From contig DKAJ01000003.1 of assembly GCA_002448815.1 (NCBI GenBank), positions 1-64,000 of the forward strand: DNA of 64,000 nucleotides, written 5' to 3'. The position numbers were made by a program, and so were the translations under genes. Each line of letters opens with the position of its first letter. Position 1 is the stretch's first letter. The stretch is from Micavibrio sp. UBA6929 (GTDB taxonomy: Bacteria > Pseudomonadota > Alphaproteobacteria > Micavibrionales > Micavibrionaceae). The notes under the pieces are model-generated. The model made no database searches. It was not told the origin of the DNA and worked only from the letters and a program-made list of their open reading frames with translations. Shown here piece by piece: positions 8,203-16,964 of the stretch.

Positions 8203-8919
8203 TTATCTTCCGATGCTGATGGGCTCGCTTTTATTTGCTTCTTCTTCTTGCTGGTCGATCAGTTTTTGTCCGTAGGCTGAGATATTCATATAGATTGTGC
8301 GCGGGCCGCCTGTTTTCATGTTTGTGACCTGATGTACGGCGTACATACGCAGACCCTCTTGTTCTTGGCCACGGAAGTCCGAGCGCATGCCAAGCTTTTC
8401 TAAAAGCATGGCTTCTTCACTGAGTGTAAATAGGTCATAGGCCGTGCGTTTCGTTGAGCCGTTTCCGCTTATGGTTAGGGAGTTATAAAGGCCGTAGAAC
8501 ACATTTTTCATGCGTGCATGGTTGAGTATGTTGGGATATTTTTGCGCCAGATACATGGCATTTTCTGCAACGGTAATGTTGCCTAAATGGGTGAGGATGA
8601 TGCGTTTAAAGTTTTCAAAAATGATGAGGTCATCAGGTTCTTGTGATTGTGGTTTGACAAGCGGCGCAAGACTATTCATTTCTTCGACAATTTCGCTGCC
8701 GTCTGGGTCGAAATCGTCTATGTCACTGTAATAGCGGCGTAATTGCATATAAAAATGCGGGGTTTCTTCGCCGCCAGCAATCGCACGGTGAACGAGTTCA
8801 TTGTATTTTTTCAGCTTATAGCTCATCGGGATTGCATGCGCAGTCGATGCGCCGGCAATTGCAATCATTATAATTGTAAGCAAAGTGATGGTGAGGCGGT
8901 GTGATGCGCTTAGGGTCAT
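8203..8919 (-). CDS. DUF4919-like exported protein
   Basis: This 238-residue protein has a signal peptide (about residues 1-29, core ITLLTIIMIAIAGASTAHA). The mature part contains helical segments with IILTHLGNITVAENAMYLAQ, then GSTKRTAYDLFTLSEEAMLLEKLGM and GGPRTIYMNIS. This resembles the DUF4919 layout, in which a 'T-A-...-S-x-E-E' strand is followed by a C-terminal 'IYFN' strand. Biochemical function is unknown. A TATAAT hexamer lies five bases before the ATG and there is no ribosome site, so the mRNA may be leaderless. It is downstream of purF on the same strand. Confidence 0.7.
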   Translation of the reverse strand: MTLSASHRLTITLLTIIMIAIAGASTAHAIPMSYKLKKYNELVHRAIAGGEETPHFYMQLRRYYSDIDDFDPDGSEIVEEMNSLAPLVKPQSQEPDDLIIFENFKRIILTHLGNITVAENAMYLAQKYPNILNHARMKNVFYGLYNSLTISGNGSTKRTAYDLFTLSEEAMLLEKLGMRSDFRGQEQEGLRMYAVHQVTNMKTGGPRTIYMNISAYGQKLIDQQEEEANKSEPISIGR

Positions 8920-8924
8920 GCTTT

Positions 8925-8930
8925 ATTATA
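8925..8930 (-). promoter_or_regulatory. -10 element (TATAAT) directly before the DUF4919-like gene
   Basis: On the minus strand, a perfect TATAAT is followed by AAAGC and then the ATG. No Shine-Dalgarno is present. The spacing fits a leaderless transcript. The -35 region would overlap the 3' end of purF and shows no good consensus match. Confidence 0.4.
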
Positions 8931-8941
8931 ACGTAAAGCGT

Positions 8942-10405
8942 TTAATCTTTCGAGATTTTATGCTCGCGCAAATCAGAAACAGTTGTGCCTGTCATCTTTT
9001 TATCGTGATCCACCAAATCAACAGGGTATTCACCTGTGAAGCATGCATCGCAATATTGTGGTGCATCGTTGTTACGTTTTGTTTCACCAACCGCGCGGTA
9101 TAGGCCGTCTAATGAAATATATGCCAGTGAATCGGCTTTGATGATTTTGCAAATCTCTTCGGCGTTTTTGGTGTGCGCCAAAAGCTCGTTACTGTTAGGG
9201 GTGTCGATCCCGTAGAAGCAGCTATGGCTGGTAGGCGGGGAAGAAATGCGCATATGCACTTCGCGCGCTCCGGCTTCGCGCACCATTTCAACAATTTTAC
9301 GTGACGTTGTGCCGCGTACGATGGAATCGTCAACAAGAACAACGCTTTTTCCTTCGAGATAGCGGCTGTTTGCATTGTGTTTCAGTTTCACGCCAAGGTG
9401 ACGCACGTTATCGCCAGGTTCGATAAATGTACGGCCAACATAATGGTTACGAATGATGCCAAGCTCGAACGGGATGCCGCTTTCTTGGGCGAAACCGATG
9501 GCTGATGGCGTGCCGCTGTCGGGGACTGGTACGACAAGATCTGCACCTTCTGGGCAGGCTTCGCGGGCTAGTTCGATGCCGATGTTTTTACGCGTTTCAT
9601 AAACGGATTGGCCGTCCATGAAACTGTCGGGGCGGGCGAAATAAATATATTCAAAAATGCATGAGCGGCGCTGACGCTTTTTAAATGGGAATTTCGATGT
9701 GATGCCCTCTTTGTTGATGATCACCATTTCGCCGGCTTCGATATCGCGGATAAATTCGGCGCCAATAATATCAAGCGCGCAGCTTTCAGAGGTTAGAATA
9801 TATGTATCGTCCAGTTTGCCCAGAACAAGCGGACGAATGCCATAGGCATCACGCACACCGATCAGTTGATCTTCGGCGCAGGCAAGCAGTGCATAGCCGC
9901 CTTTGATTTCGCGCACGGCATCTGTCAGGCGATCTGGGATTGTATCTTTGTCTGATGTCGCAACAAGGTGAACGATGGTTTCGGTGTCGCTTGTTGATTG
10001 GAAGATCGCGCCGCGTTTAACCAAGCCTTGGCGCAGTGTGTGAGCGTTGGTCAGGTTGCCGTTATGTGCGATGGCAAAGCCGCCAAACGACATGTCGGCG
10101 TAGAGCGGCTGAACGTTGCGAAGCATGCCATCACCTGTCGTCGCATAGCGGTTGTGACCGATTGCGGCATAGCCCTTGAGGCTGTCGATGATGCTTTGAG
10201 AACTGAAATTAGCGCCAACAAGGCCAAGGGCTTTGTGTGCGTAGAAAAGATCACCATCATAGGTAACGATGCCTGCGGCTTCTTGGCCGCGGTGCTGAAG
10301 TGCATGAAGGCCTAACGCCGTGAGCGCCGCAGCGTTTTCATTTCCAAAGACACCAAAAACGCCACATTCTTCGTGAAGCTTGTCACTGTCGTATTCGAAA
10401 CCCAT
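8942..10405 (-). CDS. purF: Amidophosphoribosyltransferase
   Basis: This 487-residue enzyme makes 5-phosphoribosylamine from PRPP and glutamine, the first committed step of purine synthesis. A 13-residue propeptide (ending HEE) precedes the catalytic Cys14 of CGVFGVFG, the N-terminal nucleophile of the glutaminase domain. The PRPP-binding motif VVLVDDSIVRGTTS lies near residue 355. Cysteines in SHSCFYG and CDACF toward the C-terminus fit the iron-sulphur-containing Bacillus type rather than the E. coli type. AAGGA lies 8 bases before the start. It is the partner of cvpA, 38 bases upstream, in the familiar cvpA-purF operon. Confidence 0.97.
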   Translation of the reverse strand: MGFEYDSDKLHEECGVFGVFGNENAAALTALGLHALQHRGQEAAGIVTYDGDLFYAHKALGLVGANFSSQSIIDSLKGYAAIGHNRYATTGDGMLRNVQPLYADMSFGGFAIAHNGNLTNAHTLRQGLVKRGAIFQSTSDTETIVHLVATSDKDTIPDRLTDAVREIKGGYALLACAEDQLIGVRDAYGIRPLVLGKLDDTYILTSESCALDIIGAEFIRDIEAGEMVIINKEGITSKFPFKKRQRRSCIFEYIYFARPDSFMDGQSVYETRKNIGIELAREACPEGADLVVPVPDSGTPSAIGFAQESGIPFELGIIRNHYVGRTFIEPGDNVRHLGVKLKHNANSRYLEGKSVVLVDDSIVRGTTSRKIVEMVREAGAREVHMRISSPPTSHSCFYGIDTPNSNELLAHTKNAEEICKIIKADSLAYISLDGLYRAVGETKRNNDAPQYCDACFTGEYPVDLVDHDKKMTGTTVSDLREHKISKD

Positions 10406-10443
10406 TTGTTTATTCCTTGTCTATTACCGTGCCGTGGTTTGCA

Positions 10444-11208
10444 TTATTCGTTGACGGGCATGTCTTCGCTATTTTCTTCGATAAGCGAGTCGAGCTGCTG
10501 TCTGAACTCATCACTATAGCCGTCAGATTGCAATTTATCCATATCAACGTTTTCTTGCAATCCCATAAGTTTTTCGCGGTCTTCATCGGACATCTTTTGC
10601 AAGAGGTCAAGTGCTTGTAATTTTTCGCGCGCGCCTTGGATTTCTTCTTTATGCTCGATGGCCACTTTTTCAGCCTTAACAAAGCGTTTTTCTATCCAGC
10701 CATCAGGCACAATTTTGATCATGGCTTGTGATGTTTTCTCAAGGTATACGTGTGTTTTACTGCTGCCGAACCAGCCATCTTTGGTGTTTTGATCTAAGAT
10801 AAAGTGGAATGGCAGGTATAATATAGCCAGCAGAATAATGCCGCGGATCAGGCCAAATAACGCGCCGAGCGAGCGGTCAATCGCACCAAGGCCAATGGAT
10901 TTGACGAATTCGGCGATAAAGTGGCTGGAAATCGATAGGATCACAAGCAATACAATGAAAATTGATCCGTGCGATAGGGCAAGACTGACCAATGTCATGG
11001 GAATGACGTCGAATAATTTATCGTTGCTGCCCTCGGTCACACCAAGCCAAGCATTCATAACGGGTTGCAGGTGCGGCGCGCCGTAATATGTGGCGGCTAA
11101 TGCAACGGAAATGGTGACCAGTGTCAGTGCCTCGCGAATGAAGCCGCGCATAAATGCGATCAATGTTGATGCGGCAAGAATAAAAACAGCAAAAATATCA
11201 AGAAACAC
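10444..11208 (-). CDS. cvpA: CvpA family membrane protein
   Basis: This 254-residue protein has the CvpA/colicin V production fold. Four membrane segments occupy about residues 2-20, 27-45, 80-100 and 115-135 (for example FIVLLVILSISSHFIAEFV and GALFGLIRGIILLAILYL). An acidic, helical cytosolic tail of about 100 residues follows. In enterobacteria CvpA is needed for colicin V export and envelope homeostasis; the molecular function is unsettled. It is directly upstream of purF on the same strand, the conserved arrangement. Confidence 0.88.
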   Translation of the reverse strand: MFLDIFAVFILAASTLIAFMRGFIREALTLVTISVALAATYYGAPHLQPVMNAWLGVTEGSNDKLFDVIPMTLVSLALSHGSIFIVLLVILSISSHFIAEFVKSIGLGAIDRSLGALFGLIRGIILLAILYLPFHFILDQNTKDGWFGSSKTHVYLEKTSQAMIKIVPDGWIEKRFVKAEKVAIEHKEEIQGAREKLQALDLLQKMSDEDREKLMGLQENVDMDKLQSDGYSDEFRQQLDSLIEENSEDMPVNE

Positions 11209-11417
11209 TAAAATCAGCTCCGTTAAGGATGTTATGACATTGTTCTATAAAACTTTACGCATGAGTGCAAAGTATAATTTGATTTTTCTGCTTTTGGATA
11301 TGTGTTTCTTGATAGAAACGGCGCGGTGAATTTGATAGACTATTGTCAAAGGTTCCTTTATCCCCTAACGTTTCTTGTTTATAGGGATTTTCATATTTAT
11401 TAGATAGGGTGATTAAC

Positions 11418-12077
11418 ATGGCTCAACAAGCAACGCGCATCGCGCCGTCGATTTTATCGGCAGATTTTTCTATTTTAGGCGAAGAAGTTCGTAAAATTGA
11501 CGCTGCTGGTGCGGATTATATTCATATTGATGTGATGGACGGACATTTTGTGCCGAATTTGACGTTTGGTGCGCCGGTGGTGAAGTCTTTGCGCCGTCAT
11601 ACAAACAAGGTTTTTGATGTGCATTTGATGATTGCGCCTGTTGATCCGTTGATTGAGGATTTTGTGAAGGCTGGTGCAGACATTATTACGGCCCATGTTG
11701 AGGCAGGCCCGCATTTACACCGCACATTACAAGCAATTAAGGCACAAGGCGTGAAATGCGGCGTGTCTTTAAATCCGCATACACCCATTGATGCGATTAA
11801 GCATGTCATGGATTTGGTTGATTTGATTTTGATTATGACGGTTAATCCCGGCTTTGGCGGGCAGAGCTTTATACCGCTCTTTGACAAAATCAAAGCCGCG
11901 CGTCAGATGATTGATGCAACAGGTCGTCAAATTGATTTGCAGGTTGATGGCGGCGTTAATCCGCAAACGGCGAAACAATGCGTTGAGGCTGGTGCAGATT
12001 TACTGGTCGCCGGGACAGCCGTTTTCAAAGATGGCCCAGACAAATATGCCGAAAATATCGCAGCACTCAAAGGATAA
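11418..12077 (+). CDS. rpe: Ribulose-phosphate 3-epimerase
   Basis: This 219-residue TIM-barrel enzyme interconverts ribulose 5-phosphate and xylulose 5-phosphate in the pentose phosphate pathway. Diagnostic segments are APSILSADF at the start, IDVMDGHFVPNLTFG, VNPGFGGQSFI and VDGGVNPQTA near the C-terminus. The metal-binding His and Asp residues are in place. The ATG at 11418 is preferred over a GTG at 11409, because the sequence before it (ATAGGGT) can serve as a ribosome site and the family normally begins close to the IAPSILSAD segment. It is followed after 12 bases by the heparinase-like gene. Confidence 0.96.
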   Translation: MAQQATRIAPSILSADFSILGEEVRKIDAAGADYIHIDVMDGHFVPNLTFGAPVVKSLRRHTNKVFDVHLMIAPVDPLIEDFVKAGADIITAHVEAGPHLHRTLQAIKAQGVKCGVSLNPHTPIDAIKHVMDLVDLILIMTVNPGFGGQSFIPLFDKIKAARQMIDATGRQIDLQVDGGVNPQTAKQCVEAGADLLVAGTAVFKDGPDKYAENIAALKG

Positions 12078-12089
12078 GATTACGAATTT

Positions 12090-13709
12090 ATGTCGAATTT
12101 ATTGCGCAACATTCATCAGCAAGTAGGCCGCGTTTTGCCAAGCTTATTAGGGCAAGAGCAAAACGTGCCCGAGCGTTTGATTGTGCGCCCTGTCGATATA
12201 TGGGCGGGTGACGAGGAAAGCGGCCAATTATTATGTGATGGTGTGTTTACGCGCCATGGTCAGCAGGTTCAACTGCATGGTGAATGCTGGGAACCTGTAG
12301 GCGTGAATGCGATGTGGCTTGCCTATTTGCACGGGTTTGACTGGCTGCGTGATTTGCGCAAGGTTGGGTCGGCGGCGGCGCGTCAACAAGCGCGCGCTTT
12401 GATGGAAAGCTGGATTGTGCAATATCCGCGCCCGCGCTTTTTTAAAAATGCTGAATTTACGCCGTGGGATCTGAATTTGATGGGCAAGCGATTGAGTCTA
12501 TGGATCGCGCATTATGATTTTTTTGCGGCGGATTCTGATCCTGATTTCCAAGATATGTTTTTTCTCTCGCTGTATCGTCAGGCAAGCTTTTTGGTGAAGA
12601 TGATGGATGCCAAGGACGGGAAACAAACCTCGTGGCATGATATGCCAGACGAGGATTTGTTGCAGGCGGCAAAAGGGATTTTATTTTGTGGTTTGGCCTT
12701 TGAAGGTCATGAAATATGGGTGCATAAATCTCTTGATCATATCATTGATATTACGGCGCATTATATTAAACCCGATGGGATGCATACGAGTCGCTCGGCA
12801 TTTATAGCGCTGCGCTTTTTGCGGACCTTGTTAGAGGTGAAATCTGCGCTGCATGCGGGCGGACATCCAGTGCCTGATATGGTGCAAGATAAAATTGAGG
12901 CACTTGTGCCAGCCGTGCGTTTCTTCCGCTATGCCGATAAGCATTTTGCATTGATGCAAGGTACGATGGGCGGCGAGATTGATTTTATTGATGGTGTTTT
13001 GGCGCAGGCCGCAATTAAGGGGCGCCGTTTAAAACATTTAAAAGAGAGCGGCTTTTCAAAATTGGCGGTTGGCCGTACAACGGTGATGATGGATCACGGC
13101 AAAGCCGTGCAGCATTTAGCGCCACTTTCCTTTGAGATGAGCTATGGTAAGGATCGCGTTTTAACCAATTGTGGTTCGCATGAAAGCAACAGCGATTGGC
13201 GTGAGATGCTCTCTTATATGCCGGCGCATAATGGCGTAGAAATATTGGGCGAGAGTCTATCGCGCAGTTTGAAAACGTTTGATTATCAGGTTGATAATGC
13301 TGCGGACTATGCCTATGTGCAGGCGGCGCATGATGGATATGTATCGGCGTGTGGTTTGATCCACCGTCGCAGGTTGTATTTATCGCAAGATGGTCATGAT
13401 TTGCGCGGTGAAGATGCCATGTTTGCGCAAATTCCACTTGTGCAAGGCTATATGGCGTGCGCCCGTTTTCACATTCATCCAAAGGTTTTGGTTTCACTGG
13501 TCAGTGACGGCAGTGCGGCATTGCTTCGTTTGCCAAATGGTGTGGGTTGGCGTTTTCATCAATCTGGCGGACGATTGTCACTTGAGGATAGTGTCTATTC
13601 GGGTGATTTGGGCGGGGAGCCCAGAAAAACGCAGCAATTAGTTGTACCTTTTTCGGTCCATTCAGATGCGACGCACATGAAATGGGCGCTTCGCCGCGAG
13701 GGATTATAG
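12090..13709 (+). CDS. Heparinase II/III family protein
   Basis: This 539-residue protein has an N-terminal alpha/alpha-toroid part (about 1-300, with PWDLNLMGKRLSLWIAHYDF) and a C-terminal beta-sheet Heparinase_II_III domain (about 310-520, containing VLTNCGSHESNSDWREM). It resembles alphaproteobacterial proteins usually encoded beside rsmB or purH, and here it lies two genes from rsmB. No signal peptide is evident, so it may be cytosolic, and a role in polysaccharide cleavage is not established for this branch. It is probably co-transcribed with rpe (12-base gap) and radA (4-base gap). Confidence 0.8.
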   Translation: MSNLLRNIHQQVGRVLPSLLGQEQNVPERLIVRPVDIWAGDEESGQLLCDGVFTRHGQQVQLHGECWEPVGVNAMWLAYLHGFDWLRDLRKVGSAAARQQARALMESWIVQYPRPRFFKNAEFTPWDLNLMGKRLSLWIAHYDFFAADSDPDFQDMFFLSLYRQASFLVKMMDAKDGKQTSWHDMPDEDLLQAAKGILFCGLAFEGHEIWVHKSLDHIIDITAHYIKPDGMHTSRSAFIALRFLRTLLEVKSALHAGGHPVPDMVQDKIEALVPAVRFFRYADKHFALMQGTMGGEIDFIDGVLAQAAIKGRRLKHLKESGFSKLAVGRTTVMMDHGKAVQHLAPLSFEMSYGKDRVLTNCGSHESNSDWREMLSYMPAHNGVEILGESLSRSLKTFDYQVDNAADYAYVQAAHDGYVSACGLIHRRRLYLSQDGHDLRGEDAMFAQIPLVQGYMACARFHIHPKVLVSLVSDGSAALLRLPNGVGWRFHQSGGRLSLEDSVYSGDLGGEPRKTQQLVVPFSVHSDATHMKWALRREGL

Positions 13710-13713
13710 AGGC

Positions 13714-15087
13714 ATGGCAAAGGCGCAAAAAACTTATGTGTGTCAATCATGCGGCGCGGTGTCTATGCGCTGGTCAGGTAAGTGCGATGCGTGCGGCGAA
13801 TGGAATTCTATTGCAGAAGAAGTATCTGAGGCGTCGGTTCCCAAAGGATTGGGCAGAAAAAAGGGCGCGCGCGTTATTGAATTTGTTGGTCTTGAAGGTG
13901 CAGCAAATAAAACCTATCCGCGTCATCAAAGCGGCATTAATGAATTTGACCGCGTATTAGGCGGCGGCATTGTTCCCGGTTCTGCAACATTGATTGGCGG
14001 TGATCCAGGGATTGGTAAGTCGACATTACTTTTGCAAACGGTTTGTGAGCTTGCCCGCAGAGGGGTGCCATGTCAGTATATTTCGGGTGAAGAAGCCATT
14101 GATCAGGTGCGTATGCGCGGGCAGCGTTTAGGACTTGCCGATGCGCCGATTGAGCTTGCCTCGGCGACGAATGTTCGCGATATCGTGGCCTCGATGGAGG
14201 ATACGTCTAAGCCTGTTGGCGTGATTGTGATTGATTCCATTCAAACGATGTTTATCGATAGTATTGATAGCGCTCCTGGCACGGTGACGCAGGTGCGTAC
14301 ATCTGCGCAGGAAATTATTCGCACGGCAAAGCGCCGCAATATTGCCGTTATTTTTGTTGGGCACGTCACTAAAGAAGGTCAAATTGCAGGCCCGCGCGTT
14401 TTAGAGCATTTGGTGGACACAGTCCTGCACTTTGAGGGTGATCGTTCGCACCATTTTCGCATTTTGCGCGGTTTGAAAAATCGTTTTGGGCCGACCGATG
14501 AGATTGGCGTTTTTGAAATGGTGCAAGAAGGGCTTGCCGAAGTTGAAAACCCATCGGCGTTATTCCTATCACAGCGTCATCAAAACGTACCGGGGAGTGC
14601 GGTTCTTGCTGCGCTTGAGGGGACGCGTCCGTTATTGGTTGAAGTTCAGGCATTGGTCGCGCCATCCAGTTTGGCATCACCGCGGCGCGCCGTGTTGGGG
14701 TGGGATAATAATAGGCTTGCCATGCTGGTTGCGGTTCTTGAAACGCGATGTGGTTTGCAATTATCGGGCTGTGATATCTTTTTGAATATTGCAGGCGGTA
14801 TCCGTATCTATGAACCCGCAGCGGATATGGCCGTTGCCGCAGCATTAATGAGCGCCCTTGGCGGGTATGTCTTGCCGCCAGAAACGATCTTCTTTGGTGA
14901 GATTGGCTTGGCTGGTGAGGTGCGTCAGGTGACGCAGGCTGATCTTCGTTTGAAAGAGGCGGCTAAGCTTGGCTTTAAAGAGGCCATTATGCCTTCGCGT
15001 AAGGCCGCAAAAGATGTGAAGCCTGTGAAGGGTATTCGCGGCGTTGAGGTTACGCGCCTGCAAGATGTGACCGATTTATTTAGCTGA
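13714..15087 (+). CDS. radA: DNA repair protein RadA
   Basis: This 457-residue RecA-related ATPase promotes branch migration of recombination intermediates. An N-terminal zinc finger (Cys10, Cys13, Cys24, Cys27) is followed by Walker A GDPGIGKSTL, the RadA-specific KNRFG motif, and a C-terminal Lon-protease-like domain (about 290-457, DMAVAAALMSALGG). Length is typical. It starts four bases after the heparinase-like gene and is convergent with rsmB. Confidence 0.96.
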   Translation: MAKAQKTYVCQSCGAVSMRWSGKCDACGEWNSIAEEVSEASVPKGLGRKKGARVIEFVGLEGAANKTYPRHQSGINEFDRVLGGGIVPGSATLIGGDPGIGKSTLLLQTVCELARRGVPCQYISGEEAIDQVRMRGQRLGLADAPIELASATNVRDIVASMEDTSKPVGVIVIDSIQTMFIDSIDSAPGTVTQVRTSAQEIIRTAKRRNIAVIFVGHVTKEGQIAGPRVLEHLVDTVLHFEGDRSHHFRILRGLKNRFGPTDEIGVFEMVQEGLAEVENPSALFLSQRHQNVPGSAVLAALEGTRPLLVEVQALVAPSSLASPRRAVLGWDNNRLAMLVAVLETRCGLQLSGCDIFLNIAGGIRIYEPAADMAVAAALMSALGGYVLPPETIFFGEIGLAGEVRQVTQADLRLKEAAKLGFKEAIMPSRKAAKDVKPVKGIRGVEVTRLQDVTDLFS

Positions 15088-15094
15088 TTTTCGA

Positions 15095-16459
15095 TTAACT
15101 GGCCTTTGCAATGCGCGCAATATAAAAGCCATCCATACCGCCATGCGTTGCGCGGTGATAGGGCAATATGCGCATATCACCATCTTCAGTGATGCTTTCG
15201 CAGACATCGCCAACTTCTGGCGCGGTAATGGCAATTTTACGCGCGTTTGGAGTGCGGTTTAGGAAGGATTGAATTTGATCTTCGCCTTCGGATTTTTGCA
15301 AAGAGCATGTGCAGTATACCAAAATTCCGCCTGGTGCCAGAATGTCAAAGGCATGCGCGATCAGTTGTGTTTGTACGCGCGTTAGATGCGTGATGTCTTG
15401 CTGCGATTTTAGGTGCAGGACATCAGGATGCCTGCGCACTGTTCCTGTTGCGCTGCACGGCGCGTCGAGCAAGATAAAATCAGGCGCTGTTTTAGGTGTC
15501 CATGATGCGGCGTCAATGGCATAGGTTTCAATGTTATCTTCTAAATTCATGCGCGCAGCATTTTGATGCAATTTCTGGAGGCGTTTAGGCGAGCGATCAA
15601 GTGCGATGACATGCGCCCCTTGCGCAGCAAGTTGCATTGTTTTGCCGCCCGGCGCGGCGCACATATCAACAATGGTGCGTCCCTTAAGGTCGCCAAATAA
15701 ATTTGCAGGCAACGCCGCAGAAGCATCTTGTACCCACCAGCGTCCATCGTCAAAGCCTTCCAGTTCGGTAATGTTGCCGCCAGACAGGCGGCGCATTGAG
15801 GATTTTCCAATGCGCGATGCATCCAAGGCCTTGAGCCAGTAATCAGATTCATCGGCGTTGCGGATGCTGATGTCTAGGGGCGCTTCGCTGAGATGTGCTT
15901 TGGCGATTTTTGCTGCGGTGCGCAGGCCGTAATCTTCGATCCAAATTTTCAGGAGCCATTCTGGCGTGTTGAGGCGTGTTTCGTCTGTGCGCTCAAGCCA
16001 TTCTTTGCCGCTGCGTGTGATGGTGCGCAGCATTGCATTTATAAATCCTTTTTGCTTTTGCATGCCCGCGGCTTCGGTTAGGCGCACGGCAGTATCCACC
16101 GCGGCATGATCGGCCACGGCCATGAACAGAATTTGCGCCGCGCCAATGCGCAGAATACTACTGATAACCGGAGATGTACGGCCCGGGCGATCGGCGGCCT
16201 TGTCGATAATGGCATCAATTTGTCCCATGCGGCGCAGGGTTGTTGCCGTTAACATGCGGCAAAATGCCTTATCCCGCGAAGGCAGTGCGTGGAATTCGTC
16301 GCTGCGGTCGAGTGCGTGGTCGAGCGCTTGTTTTTGTTGCAAGACGCTGTGAAGCAGGTCAAGGGCTACTTTACGCGCGGCGAGCATTTCAATAACAGGG
16401 ACGTCAGGCGCTGTGTCATGATCTTGGAACAGTTCTGGCGGTGTTTCTGTGTTGGTCAT
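15095..16459 (-). CDS. rsmB: 16S rRNA m5C967 methyltransferase RsmB
   Basis: This 454-residue protein has an N-terminal NusB-like RNA-binding domain (about 25-160) and a C-terminal NOL1/NOP2/Sun methyltransferase domain. The SAM-binding motif is DMCAAPGGKTMQLA. The two catalytic cysteines are in LLDAPCSATGTVRRHPD and CTCSLQKSEGE. It methylates C967 of 16S rRNA. Its ATG overlaps the stop codon of the chorismate mutase gene by one base (TAATG), so the two are translationally coupled. Confidence 0.94.
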   Translation of the reverse strand: MTNTETPPELFQDHDTAPDVPVIEMLAARKVALDLLHSVLQQKQALDHALDRSDEFHALPSRDKAFCRMLTATTLRRMGQIDAIIDKAADRPGRTSPVISSILRIGAAQILFMAVADHAAVDTAVRLTEAAGMQKQKGFINAMLRTITRSGKEWLERTDETRLNTPEWLLKIWIEDYGLRTAAKIAKAHLSEAPLDISIRNADESDYWLKALDASRIGKSSMRRLSGGNITELEGFDDGRWWVQDASAALPANLFGDLKGRTIVDMCAAPGGKTMQLAAQGAHVIALDRSPKRLQKLHQNAARMNLEDNIETYAIDAASWTPKTAPDFILLDAPCSATGTVRRHPDVLHLKSQQDITHLTRVQTQLIAHAFDILAPGGILVYCTCSLQKSEGEDQIQSFLNRTPNARKIAITAPEVGDVCESITEDGDMRILPYHRATHGGMDGFYIARIAKAS

Positions 16460-16743
16460 TATTTACGCGCCTTTTGTATGAAGTTTTCTTCGGTTTCGCA
16501 TGAATGTGCGATAATTTGCGCCCAAAGCGAGCGAATAAAATCGCTGTCTAGGCCTAGGTCATGCGCGTAGTTTGCGGCATTTTCGCGGACTTCGTCGACG
16601 CGGTCTTGCAAGACGGGCGCAATGTTTTCTTTTTCTTTTATGGCGCTGACCTCGTCAATGATGTCATAGCGTTTGCGCAGTAAATCAATGATTTCACGGT
16701 CGAGCGTATCAATTCGTTTACGATAGGGCGCGAGAATTTTCAT
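16459..16743 (-). CDS. Chorismate mutase (AroQ class)
   Basis: This 94-residue, all-helical type II chorismate mutase converts chorismate to prephenate for Phe/Tyr synthesis. It shows the family pattern RKRIDTLDREIIDLLRKRYDI, then VSAIKEKENIAPVLQDRVDEV, with the active-site Arg and Lys residues. It is a free-standing domain rather than fused to prephenate dehydratase or DAHP synthase, as is usual in alphaproteobacteria. It is coupled to rsmB (1-base overlap) and divergent from the SDHAF4 gene. Confidence 0.9.
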   Translation of the reverse strand: MKILAPYRKRIDTLDREIIDLLRKRYDIIDEVSAIKEKENIAPVLQDRVDEVRENAANYAHDLGLDSDFIRSLWAQIIAHSCETEENFIQKARK

Positions 16744-16787
16744 GCGTAAGTCTTTTCTTTTTTGTGTTTACACACTAAATATGAGGG

Positions 16788-16964
16788 ATGAGCGATAAAA
16801 ATCCAAGTCTTTCAAGAGAAGAAAAGCAAAAAACTCTTCCTGCCGATGCAGGGAAAGAGGGAGAAGCGCCCGCCGATGAAAAGGGCGGCTTTCGTGATGC
16901 TGGCCTAAAGGAGCCTACCCGTTATGGTGATTGGGACGTTAAGGGCCGTTGCAGTGACTTTTAG
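16788..16964 (+). CDS. SDHAF4/DUF1674 succinate dehydrogenase assembly factor
   Basis: This is a 58-residue protein, short enough to be missed by length cut-offs. After a charged, disordered N-terminus it ends with EPTRYGDWDVKGRCSDF (residues 42-58), the near-invariant DUF1674 signature. In mitochondria the homologue Sdh8/SDHAF4 binds flavinylated SdhA and assists complex II assembly. The same role is inferred here. The last four bases (TTAG, 16961-16964) overlap the end of the convergent xthA, so the two 3' ends interlock. The start codon has GAGGG almost abutting it, a poorly spaced ribosome site. Confidence 0.88.
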   Translation: MSDKNPSLSREEKQKTLPADAGKEGEAPADEKGGFRDAGLKEPTRYGDWDVKGRCSDF

